Assembly: GCF_009192775.1 (NCBI RefSeq)
Contig: NZ_VTFX01000004.1
Coordinates: 496,001 to 560,000, forward strand
Origin: Arthrobacter yangruifuii
GTDB taxonomy: Bacteria; Actinomycetota; Actinomycetes; Actinomycetales; Micrococcaceae
Direction: 5' to 3'
Length of the DNA stretch: 64,000 nt
Both the position numbers and the translations under genes were made by a program. Positions 9,865 through 17,605 of this stretch are shown here, in pieces. Every line of letters begins with the position of its first letter. The stretch's first letter is position 1. The notes beneath the pieces are model-generated. The model was not told the origin of the DNA. It ran no database searches and saw only the letters and a list, made by a program, of their open reading frames with translations.

Positions 9865-12800
9865 CTAGGACAGAAGCGCCTCCTCCGCACCCAGCGAGAC
9901 CCTCCGGTCGCACCAGGCAGCGTCCGCGCGGTTGTGCGTGACCACCACCACGGCCTTCCCCCGCAGCCCGGATTTCAGGTCAGCCATCAGCTGGTCCGCG
10001 GCAGCCGCGTCAAGGTGCGCGGTGGGCTCATCCAGGAGAACGACGTCGGCCGAGGCAAGCAGCGCACGCGCCACGGCGAGGCGCTGGCGCTGGCCGCCGG
10101 AGAGGAAATGCCCGCCGGAGCCGATGGGGGTATCCAATCCGTCCGGCAAGGTCTCGAACAGCGGCCCCAGACCCACGGCCTCCAGCGCCTCGAGCATTTC
10201 CGCCTCGGACGGTGCCAGCGAGCGGTCCCGGGCGAGGAGCAGGTTGCCGCGCAGGGTCGAGTCGAACAGGTGTGCTTCCTGCGGGCACCAGGCCATCCGC
10301 CGCGCCGCCGGCGGGAGCGACTGTGCCGGCGTCCCGTTGATCAGGTAGGAACCGCTGCGCGGCGTCAGGAAGCCCAGCAGCACACCCAGCAGTGTGGACT
10401 TGCCGCTGCCCGACGGTCCGGTCACGGCAACCCACTCCCCCGCCGAGACGGTGAGGCTGACGCCTGCCAGGACGTCCATGTCTGAATCCGGGTAGCGGTA
10501 GCGGATGTTTTCCAGCTGCAGCGAACGCACCTTGGCGCTGCCCTGGGCCGCTCCTGCGTTCTCCGGCGCCCCGGCATCGACGTCGTCCGTGCCGAGATCC
10601 GGCAGCACCTTGTCCCCGAGCGTGCGCCAGGCGGAGAACTGCTGGATGGAGCCGTTGACGGCAATAAACGGTTCAATCAGGGCCAGCTGCACCAGGACCA
10701 CGACGGCGGCAACCGTGGCCGGGTATTCGCGTGAGGCACCGATCATGTAGAGCGCACTCAGGGAACAGGCCAGGGCGGTCAGGGCATTGGCCAGGCCCTG
10801 TGCCCAGGCGCTGCGGCGGACCGCCTTGGCGGCGGCTGCTTCGAGCTGCTCCTGCCGGGCGAGGACCGGTGCGGAACTGGAATTGGCTTCCAGATCCCGT
10901 GCGGCGGAGAGCAGCCGGGCCATGGAGGACATGGAGCGGGCCTGAAGATTCACCGTGGCGGCCCGCGCCGTACGGTCTGCCAGCAGCGCCACCAACGGGG
11001 CCGCGACCAGACCGACCAGGCACAGCGCCGCCTGGACGGCCAGTCCTTCCGGCACCAGCAGCCACGTGGCCAGGCAGGCTGCCACCGCTGTCAGGAAACC
11101 GGTCAGCGGGGCAAAGACCACCCGCGGGGCAATGTCGCGAAGCTCATCAACATCGCCCACCAGCCGTTCGAGGGCACCCGAGCCGCGGGCAACGCGGCGC
11201 CAACCCTCCGGCCGCTGCAGCAGTCCGTTCCAGAGCCGCACGCGCAGGTCATTGGTGGCCCGGAATACGGCGTCGTGCAGGCGCAGCCGCTCCAGGTAGC
11301 GGAGCAGTGCGCGCCCGATTCCGAAGAACCGGACCCCCACAATCGCAGTCAGCAGATAGAGAATGGGCGGCTGTTCGCTCGCCCGGACAATCAGCCACGC
11401 GGACAGCGCGGTCAGGGCCACGGCGAACAGGGTGGCTCCGGTGCCCAGCACCAGGGCCATGACAAACTGCCTGCTCCAGGGCCGCAGCACCAGCAGGTTC
11501 TTCCACAGCGGCTGGTGGACGGGCGTCCCGTCAGCGCCGCCGCCCGTCCGGGTCTGCCTGCCGGCCGGAGCCGGCGTCACTGCGGAAACTGCCGGGGCAG
11601 GCCGCGCCGGCTCCGCATATCCCGGTTCGGGCTGCCGGGCAGCCGGGTCACCGGCGGCCGCCGAGGACACCGGGATGACAGTCTGGGCGATGGCGGCAGT
11701 CGCGGCGTCGTGCGCCACCAGCAAGACAGTCGCCCGTCCGCGGAGTCCCGACAGTGCGGTGCGGACGGCAGCGGCGCTGGCAGCGTCCAGATGGGCCGTG
11801 GGTTCATCGGCGAGCAGGACATGCACGCCGGAACGGCCGTGGATCCGGGCGAGGGCACGGGCAACCGCCACGCGGCGCTGTTCACCCGGGCTCAAATCCG
11901 CGGTGGCGGCATCCACCAGGTGTGCGGCGCCGATCATTTCCAGCGCGGAGCGGGCAGCGTCCCGGCCGGCCCAGTCCGGATCCGCCGCTGTTCCGGGGAC
12001 GCCGGCATAGAGCGCTATTTCCTCGGCAACGGTATCTTCCACCAGCACGGGGTGCTGGGGTATCCAGGCCAGTGAGGCGCGGTCCACGCCCTGCACCGTT
12101 CCGGAAATACGGGTGTCTCCGCCGTCGCGGCGCAGCCCTGCCAGCACCTCAAGGACCGAGGTCTTGCCGGTTCCGCTGGGGCCGGTGAGGGCGGCGATGC
12201 TGCCCGCGGGCACCGTAAAGGAAAGATTGTCCACGGCCGGGTGCGGACGGCCGGCATAAGTAATCGACAGGCCGCTGACCTGCAGCGCGGAGGCGGGAGC
12301 CGCTTCTCCGCCGATCAGCCGGCGGGCCTCAGGCGCTTTCAGTACCGCGTTGGTGCGGTTCAGGGCTTCCAGTCCGTCTTCGCTGGAGTGGTGTGCGGTG
12401 CCCAGATCACGCAGCGGCTGGTAGCACTCGGGGGCCAGGATCAGGGCGAGCAGCCCCACCTCCAGCGGCATTCCGCCGTGCACCAGCCGGACGCCGATGA
12501 AGACGGCCACCAGCGCAACCGAGATGGTGGCAATGAGTTCCAGCGCCAGGGAGGACATAAAGGCCACCCGCAGTGTTGCCAGCGTGGTGATGCGGTAGCG
12601 GTCCGCGACGTCGCGCAGGGCGCGGGTCTGGGCCTTCGCGCGGCCCAGGCCCACCAGCACGGGCAGGCCCTTGGCGAGTTCGAGCATGTTGTCGGACAGC
12701 CGGTTCAGGGCGTCCACGGCTGCGGCCGTCTTATCCTCGGTGTGCAGGCCGATGAGGATCATAAACACCGGAATGAGGGGCACCGTGAGCACGATGATCA

Positions 12801-13260
12801 GGGCGCTGACCCAGTCCGCAGACAGGATGCGGACGCCCACCAGCAGGGGCACGACGGCGCAGGTCACCAACGCGGGCAGGTACTTGGAATAGTAGTTGTC
12901 CAGCCCGTCCAGACCCCGGGTGAGCAGGACGCTCAGGGCGCCGCTGCCCATCCCCGGCACGGAACCGCCGTCGGCCAGCACCCGCGCGGAAAGCTGTCCG
13001 CGCAGTTCATCCTTGACACCGGCGGCCGCACGCTGGGCCACGGTGTCCTGGCCCCACACGGCCAGGGAGCGCAGCACCGCCCCGGCTACCCCCAGGAACA
13101 GCAGGCGGTTCCAGTCGGGCCCCTCTCCGGCGAGGCCGGTAATTCCGCCTGCTACGGCGTCGGCCAGCAGCACCAGTCCCGCCGCTTTGAGGGCAGCCAG
13201 CAGCCCAAGAAGGTACAGCGCCCGCCTGCTCGTGGCACTGACCGGCAGGACCGGCTTCAC
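9865..13260 (-). CDS. cydDC: Fused thiol-reductant ABC exporter CydDC
   Basis: A single 1131-residue protein combining CydD and CydC, normally two subunits. Membrane domain 1 spans about residues 1-300 and is followed by nucleotide-binding domain 1 with Walker A at 360-367 and the signature LSPGEQRR. A Pro/Ala-rich linker (about 555-590) leads to membrane domain 2 and nucleotide-binding domain 2, with Walker A near 948-955 and LSGGQRQR near 1053. Both Walker B segments read DEPTAHLD. In E. coli CydDC moves reduced thiols to the outer face of the membrane and is needed to assemble cytochrome bd. It overlaps cydB by 4 bases, so translation is probably coupled. Confidence 0.93.
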   Translation of the reverse strand: MKPVLPVSATSRRALYLLGLLAALKAAGLVLLADAVAGGITGLAGEGPDWNRLLFLGVAGAVLRSLAVWGQDTVAQRAAAGVKDELRGQLSARVLADGGSVPGMGSGALSVLLTRGLDGLDNYYSKYLPALVTCAVVPLLVGVRILSADWVSALIIVLTVPLIPVFMILIGLHTEDKTAAAVDALNRLSDNMLELAKGLPVLVGLGRAKAQTRALRDVADRYRITTLATLRVAFMSSLALELIATISVALVAVFIGVRLVHGGMPLEVGLLALILAPECYQPLRDLGTAHHSSEDGLEALNRTNAVLKAPEARRLIGGEAAPASALQVSGLSITYAGRPHPAVDNLSFTVPAGSIAALTGPSGTGKTSVLEVLAGLRRDGGDTRISGTVQGVDRASLAWIPQHPVLVEDTVAEEIALYAGVPGTAADPDWAGRDAARSALEMIGAAHLVDAATADLSPGEQRRVAVARALARIHGRSGVHVLLADEPTAHLDAASAAAVRTALSGLRGRATVLLVAHDAATAAIAQTVIPVSSAAAGDPAARQPEPGYAEPARPAPAVSAVTPAPAGRQTRTGGGADGTPVHQPLWKNLLVLRPWSRQFVMALVLGTGATLFAVALTALSAWLIVRASEQPPILYLLTAIVGVRFFGIGRALLRYLERLRLHDAVFRATNDLRVRLWNGLLQRPEGWRRVARGSGALERLVGDVDELRDIAPRVVFAPLTGFLTAVAACLATWLLVPEGLAVQAALCLVGLVAAPLVALLADRTARAATVNLQARSMSSMARLLSAARDLEANSSSAPVLARQEQLEAAAAKAVRRSAWAQGLANALTALACSLSALYMIGASREYPATVAAVVVLVQLALIEPFIAVNGSIQQFSAWRTLGDKVLPDLGTDDVDAGAPENAGAAQGSAKVRSLQLENIRYRYPDSDMDVLAGVSLTVSAGEWVAVTGPSGSGKSTLLGVLLGFLTPRSGSYLINGTPAQSLPPAARRMAWCPQEAHLFDSTLRGNLLLARDRSLAPSEAEMLEALEAVGLGPLFETLPDGLDTPIGSGGHFLSGGQRQRLAVARALLASADVVLLDEPTAHLDAAAADQLMADLKSGLRGKAVVVVTHNRADAAWCDRRVSLGAEEALLS

Positions 13261-14273
13261 TGGGCGGTAAAGGAATGGGGGGCAGGGATGGACTCAGCCG
13301 AGACCCGCTTCCGGAAGACCCAGTAGGTCCAGCCCTGGTAGAGCACCACCACGGGCAGGCCGAACAGCGCCACCCAGCTCATGACCTTCAGGGCGTAGGG
13401 AGATGCCGAGGCATTCTCCACGGTCAGGTTCCATGCGGCGTCGAGGGTGGAGGGCAGCACCACCGGGTACATGGACGCGAAGATGGTGACTGCGCCTGCC
13501 ACCAGGAAAACGGCCAGGCTGACAAACGTGGCGCCGTCCTTGCTCCGGCGGGCAAAGATCCAGGCCAGGAGCGCGCCCACCACGGCAACCACCAGCAGCG
13601 GCAGCGTGGCCACCTTGGCGTTCATGAACTGGACAATGACGGCCCAGGCCGCGAGCGGGAGGATGCCCACGGGCAGCCAGCGCAGCACCGCCCTGCGGGC
13701 ACGGTCGCGGATCTCGCCGTCGGTCTTCAGCATCAGGAACGCGCAGGCATGCACCAGGCAGAACGCCACCACGGCGACCCCGCCCAGGACTGCATACGGC
13801 GTCAGCCAGGCGAAGGCACCGCCCACGCGGTCACCGTTTTCATTCAGCGGCAGTCCGGTGGTGGTCAGGCCAAGCGCCGCACCGACGCCGAAGGCGGCCA
13901 CGAGCGAGCCCAGGGCCAGTCCCCAGTCCCAGCGGTTGCGCCAGGAGTCGCTGTCATGCTTGCCGCGGTACTCGATGGACACGGCGCGGAAGATCAGTCC
14001 CAGCAGCACCAGGACCAGCGGAATGTACAGGGCGGAGAACAGCGACGCGTACCACATGGGGAAGGCGGCGAAGGTCATGGCGCCAACGGTAATCAGCCAG
14101 ACCTCGTTGCCGTCCCATACCGGACCGATGGTGTTCAGCAGAACCCGGCGTTCCCTCTCATTGCGGGCCATCAACTTCATCAGCATGCCCACGCCAAGGT
14201 CGAATCCCTCGAGGAAGAGGTATCCGACCCACAGGAAGGCAATCACTATGAACCAGAACAACGGTAGCGACAT
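13257..14273 (-). CDS. cydB: Cytochrome bd ubiquinol/menaquinol oxidase subunit II
   Basis: A 338-residue CydB protein with about nine hydrophobic helices. It begins with the family's SLPLFWFIVIAFLWVGYLF helix and contains the conserved EGFDLGVG segment near residue 22 and a GNEVWL motif after the second helix. CydB pairs with CydA to form the oxygen-reducing bd oxidase of the plasma membrane, giving high-affinity, low-proton-yield respiration. It lies 99 bases after cydA and overlaps cydDC by 4 bases. The length is normal for the family. Confidence 0.95.
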   Translation of the reverse strand: MSLPLFWFIVIAFLWVGYLFLEGFDLGVGMLMKLMARNERERRVLLNTIGPVWDGNEVWLITVGAMTFAAFPMWYASLFSALYIPLVLVLLGLIFRAVSIEYRGKHDSDSWRNRWDWGLALGSLVAAFGVGAALGLTTTGLPLNENGDRVGGAFAWLTPYAVLGGVAVVAFCLVHACAFLMLKTDGEIRDRARRAVLRWLPVGILPLAAWAVIVQFMNAKVATLPLLVVAVVGALLAWIFARRSKDGATFVSLAVFLVAGAVTIFASMYPVVLPSTLDAAWNLTVENASASPYALKVMSWVALFGLPVVVLYQGWTYWVFRKRVSAESIPAPHSFTAQ

Positions 14274-14372
14274 TACTTCAGAGCTCCAGGAATGCCGGCA
14301 GCCGGCAGGGTTGGGGTGTTCTCCGGCAGCGGCCGGCCGGCCGCTGCCCGGAAGGTCAGATGAGGGCGGGTG

Positions 14373-15977
14373 CTAATACGCGAAGTCCAGGACATCGTCC
14401 TTCTTCCTTCCGGGGCCTCCGTCGGGGTCACCGCCGGCCGAGTCCAGGCCGCCGCTGCTGCCGTCATTGTCTCCGTGCAGCAGGTCCGGCATGGCCGCGG
14501 GAACGCCGCCGCGCACAAACTTGAAGAGCAGGCGCACTTCCACGATCAGCAGGGCCAGGTAGACCAGGGTGAAGGCGCTGACGGAGAAGATCAGCTCGGC
14601 CATGCTCACTCCCGGTGAGACCGCGGCCGCAGTGAACATAAAGACCCCGTCCACGCCGGTGGGATTGGGAGCGACCACGAAGGGCTGGCGGCCCATTTCC
14701 GTAAAGATCCAGCCCGCGGAGTTGGCGCCGAAGGGGGCCAGGATTCCGAAGACGGCCAGCCGCATCAGCCACCTCGCCTCGGGAACGGTTCCCTTGCGGA
14801 CCACCCAGAGGGCGAAGGCGGCGGCCACGGCAGCGATGCCGCCGAAACCGATCATGATGCGGAAGCCCCAGTAGGTGACGGCGAAGTTCGGGGTGTAGTC
14901 GATTTCAGCCCCGGCGTTGGTGCCGTACATCTCGTTGTCCGGCAGGTTGGTTCCGTAGGCATCGCGGTACTCGTCCAGGAGGGTGTTCACACCGCGGATC
15001 TCGGTATCGAAGTCACCATTGGCCAGGAAGGAAAGCATGCCCGGGATTTCGACCAGGGTGTCAACGTCTTCGCAGTTCACCGCACCCGGGTCGCCGATGG
15101 ACAGGACCGAGAAGCCGGTGCCGTCGTGGCAGGCGGCCTCGGCGGCGGCCATTTTCATGGGCTGCTGCTCAAACATCAGTTTGCCCTGCAGGTCACCGCT
15201 TACCGCCACGCCGGCGAACGCGACGACGGCGACGGCGGCGCCGATGCGCAGGGAGCGCAGCCACACGGTGTGGTCCGTCTTGTCGCGGCCGGTCTCCGGC
15301 CGCTCCCCGACCACCACGTAGCCGCGCTCATCCACCGTGTCGATGCCGTCGCGGCGCCGCTTCCAGAGGTGATACCAGGCGATGCCGATCAGGAAACCGC
15401 CGGCCACGGCGAAGGCGCCGAAGACGGTGTGCGGGAACGCCACCAGAAGGGTGTTGTTGGTCAGCACCGCCCAGATATCGTTCATCACCGGCCGGCCGTC
15501 CACCATCTCCACGCCTACCGGGTGCTGCATCCAGGAGTTGGCAGCGAGGATGAAGTAGGCGGAAAGCATGGAGGCAAGAGTGGTGATCCACAGGCAGGCC
15601 AGGTGGACCTTTTTCGGCAGCCGTTTCCAGCCGAAGATCCAGAGTCCCAGGAACACCGATTCGGTGAAGAAGGCCAGCAGGGATTCCAGTGCCAGCGGGG
15701 CGCCGAACACATCGCCGACGAAGCGGCTGTATTCACTCCATGCCATTCCGAACTGGAACTCCTGCACCAGGCCGGTGGCCAGGCCGAGGATGAAGTTGAT
15801 GAGGAACAGCTTGCCCCAGAACTTGGTCATTCGCAGGTACTGCTCTTTGCCTGTCCGCACCCAGGCGGTCTGCATGGTTGCCACCACGAGTCCCAAGCCA
15901 ATGGTCAGCGGAACCATGAGGAAGTGGTAGACGGTAGTGATGCCGAACTGCCACCGGGCAATATCCAGTGCTTCCAC
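14373..15977 (-). CDS. cydA: Cytochrome bd oxidase subunit I
   Basis: A 534-residue CydA protein carrying the b558, b595 and d haems. The N-terminus contains the conserved YHFLMVPLTIGLG stretch, with His18 a haem ligand, and the C-terminal half has the GWIFTEMGRQPF motif, where most relatives have Trp in place of the final Phe. The periplasmic Q-loop region is of ordinary length. The C-terminal tail is Gly/Asp-rich. The start is a GTG at 15977 with AAGGA 9 bases before it. It is the first gene of cydA-cydB-cydDC and is divergent from blaI; three BlaI-type palindromes lie 30-103 bases upstream. Confidence 0.95.
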   Translation of the reverse strand: MEALDIARWQFGITTVYHFLMVPLTIGLGLVVATMQTAWVRTGKEQYLRMTKFWGKLFLINFILGLATGLVQEFQFGMAWSEYSRFVGDVFGAPLALESLLAFFTESVFLGLWIFGWKRLPKKVHLACLWITTLASMLSAYFILAANSWMQHPVGVEMVDGRPVMNDIWAVLTNNTLLVAFPHTVFGAFAVAGGFLIGIAWYHLWKRRRDGIDTVDERGYVVVGERPETGRDKTDHTVWLRSLRIGAAVAVVAFAGVAVSGDLQGKLMFEQQPMKMAAAEAACHDGTGFSVLSIGDPGAVNCEDVDTLVEIPGMLSFLANGDFDTEIRGVNTLLDEYRDAYGTNLPDNEMYGTNAGAEIDYTPNFAVTYWGFRIMIGFGGIAAVAAAFALWVVRKGTVPEARWLMRLAVFGILAPFGANSAGWIFTEMGRQPFVVAPNPTGVDGVFMFTAAAVSPGVSMAELIFSVSAFTLVYLALLIVEVRLLFKFVRGGVPAAMPDLLHGDNDGSSGGLDSAGGDPDGGPGRKKDDVLDFAY

Positions 15978-16006
15978 GCTTCTATTTCCTTCAATCGAGG
16001 AACGAC

Positions 16007-16023
16007 TTCTACACGTCGTAGAA
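16007..16023. promoter_or_regulatory. BlaI-type operator, site 1 (cydA side)
   Basis: A perfect inverted repeat, TTCTAC-ACGTC-GTAGAA, 30 bases upstream of the cydA start. The TAC/GTA arm pattern fits BlaI/MecI-family operators, and the blaI gene itself lies across the gap. Confidence 0.78.
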
Positions 16024-16031
16024 AGTCTTAC

Positions 16032-16048
16032 TTCTACACAGCGTAGAA
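16032..16048. promoter_or_regulatory. BlaI-type operator, site 2
   Basis: A perfect inverted repeat, TTCTAC-ACAGC-GTAGAA, with the same 6-5-6 geometry as site 1 and its centre 25 bases away. Confidence 0.78.
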
Positions 16049-16063
16049 CACCAGCGCAAAGAT

Positions 16064-16080
16064 TTCTACGTGATGTAGAA
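16064..16080. promoter_or_regulatory. BlaI-type operator, site 3 (blaI side)
   Basis: A perfect inverted repeat, TTCTAC-GTGAT-GTAGAA, with its centre 32 bases from site 2. Its right arm overlaps a candidate -35 element (TAGAAC, 16077-16082) that is 17 bases from a candidate -10 (TACATT, 16100-16105) reading towards blaI, so bound repressor would block that promoter. Confidence 0.76.
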
Positions 16081-16161
16081 CCTGTGGATCAAAAGCGGTA
16101 CATTAGTAAGTCTGGACCCGATACCGGGGTCCGCCGAGGTCTCGACCAAAAAAGGATGCAG

Positions 16162-16527
16162 ATGGCAACGCTCGGTGAGCTGGAACGCGCAATGATGGAC
16201 CTGCTTTGGGAGTCAAGCGACGCAGCGACCGCCAACGAACTACGCGAGAAGCTGGCGCAGCGCGAGGACTCCGGCGACGGCAAGGGCCTGGCGGTCACCA
16301 CCGTACTGACCGTGCTCTCGCGGCTGGAAAAGAAGGCACTGGTCCAGCGCGAACGCAAGATCCGCCCCCACCGCTACCGTGCCGTGACCTCGCGCGCCGA
16401 ACACACCGCCGAGCTTATGCACGAAGCCCTGGGAACGGCCAATGACCGCGAAGCCGTGCTGGCCCGGTTCGTGGGGTCCGTTTCGGACTCCGAGGCCCAA
16501 ATGCTGCGCAGGCTCCTCGGCGCCTGA
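16162..16527 (+). CDS. blaI: BlaI/MecI-family transcriptional repressor
   Basis: A 121-residue winged-helix repressor. The sequence LGELERAMMDLLWES opens the first helix, the recognition helix lies around VTTVLTVLSRLEKKALV, and the C-terminal helices form the dimer. Family members are inactivated by proteolysis triggered by a membrane M56 protease. The frame is open upstream, and an ATG at 16156 is also possible, but AAAAAAGG ends at 16155 and is correctly spaced only for the ATG at 16162. The M56 gene follows after 8 bases. The three TTCTAC/GTAGAA palindromes upstream suggest control of itself and of the divergent cydA operon. No beta-lactamase gene is nearby. Confidence 0.9.
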   Translation: MATLGELERAMMDLLWESSDAATANELREKLAQREDSGDGKGLAVTTVLTVLSRLEKKALVQRERKIRPHRYRAVTSRAEHTAELMHEALGTANDREAVLARFVGSVSDSEAQMLRRLLGA

Positions 16528-16535
16528 CACCCCGG

Positions 16536-17525
16536 GTGTTCTGGGCCTCCTACGCTCTCGCTGCGCTGGCAATCCTGCTGGCGTGGCCCGTACCGGTGCT
16601 CCTTTCCCGGGCGCAATGGCCCGCGCGCTCCCCGTTCACCGCCATGGTCCTCTGGCAGGCCATAGCCCTTGCGGGCGGCCTGTCGATGATCGGCGCCATG
16701 CTCACCTGGGGACTCGAACCCCTCGGGGACAACCTGCTGGACGGACTGCACGGCCTCTGGCGGATCCTGCTTAACGGCGCGCCGGCCAGCACACTGGGCC
16801 TGGTCCACGTTTTCGCCCTGAGCGCCGCAGCCCTGCTGGGCGCCCATCTGGTGTTCACGCTGCTGCTGACCTACTACCGGATCCTGCGCGGCAGGCGGCG
16901 GCACCGTGACATGCTGAACCTGCTCAGCAGCCCTTCCGCGGATACTCCTGCCACCCTGGTCATCCAGCATCCGACTCCGGTGGCCTACTGCCTGCCCGGC
17001 GGTGCACGATCGGTCACCGTGCTCTCCGACGGACTGTTGAACATGCTTTCCAAGGAGGAGCTGGCAGCGGTCCTGACCCACGAGCGGGCCCATCTGGCCC
17101 AGCACCACCATCTGCTGCTCTGGGCCTTCGCCGCCTGGCGCGCTGCCCTGCCCTGGCTGCCGACATCGCTCCTCGCGCAGCGTTCGGTCAATGAGCTCAT
17201 CGAAATGCTCGCCGACGACGAGGCACTGCACGAGGTGGACCGGAGCACCCTTGTCCGCGCCGTGGCCATTGTCGCTTCCGGAACCGCCGCGCCTGACCCG
17301 GGAGCGGACACGCCGCGGTCCGGGCAGCCCGGCCCCCGAAACGCCCCCCTGCTCCTGGGAAGCCCTGAGGCTTCCGAACCGCTGGGCACAGCGGGCAGGC
17401 TCAGCCGCCTGCTGACGCCGCGGCCGCCGCTGCCCCGCTGGCAGCAGTGGGCCGTACTGGGCCTCTCGCTCCTGCTGCTGGCCGTACCGACCACGCTCCT
17501 GATCGCCCCGGGGCTGCTGGACTAG
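16536..17525 (+). CDS. M56-family membrane metallopeptidase (BlaR1/MecR1-type protease part)
   Basis: A 329-residue membrane protein with helices near residues 1-22, 38-60 and 88-115, a cytoplasmic zinc-protease domain, and a final helix at about 305-327. The zinc motif is HERAH at 182-186, and a downstream Glu in the NELIEMLADDEA segment is the likely third ligand. It lacks the extracellular penicillin-binding sensor domain of BlaR1, so the signal it senses is not a beta-lactam by that route. The GTG start at 16536 is 8 bases after blaI. The expected role is cleavage, direct or indirect, of BlaI. Confidence 0.88.
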   Translation: MFWASYALAALAILLAWPVPVLLSRAQWPARSPFTAMVLWQAIALAGGLSMIGAMLTWGLEPLGDNLLDGLHGLWRILLNGAPASTLGLVHVFALSAAALLGAHLVFTLLLTYYRILRGRRRHRDMLNLLSSPSADTPATLVIQHPTPVAYCLPGGARSVTVLSDGLLNMLSKEELAAVLTHERAHLAQHHHLLLWAFAAWRAALPWLPTSLLAQRSVNELIEMLADDEALHEVDRSTLVRAVAIVASGTAAPDPGADTPRSGQPGPRNAPLLLGSPEASEPLGTAGRLSRLLTPRPPLPRWQQWAVLGLSLLLLAVPTTLLIAPGLLD

Positions 17526-17526
17526 C

Positions 17527-17564
17527 GCTGCCGGACTGGAGCTGCCGGACTTGAGCTGCCGGAC
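17527..17564. repeat. Short tandem repeat, 14-base period, 2.7 copies
   Basis: GCTGCCGGAC recurs at 17527, 17541 and 17555 with TGGA or TTGA between copies. It sits in the 80-base gap between the convergent M56 and parE genes. No function is evident. Confidence 0.7.
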
Positions 17565-17605
17565 GGCGCCCCTGCAGCGCGCCGTGCGGCCGGAGTCATC
17601 TACTG

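Noticed and set aside
16162-17525. Beta-lactam resistance locus
   Set aside because: BlaI and an M56 protease are present, but no beta-lactamase or penicillin-binding sensor domain is seen; the operators point to cyd genes.
17527-17564. CRISPR-like repeat
   Set aside because: Repeat unit is only 10-14 bases with 4-base gaps and no spacers or cas genes.
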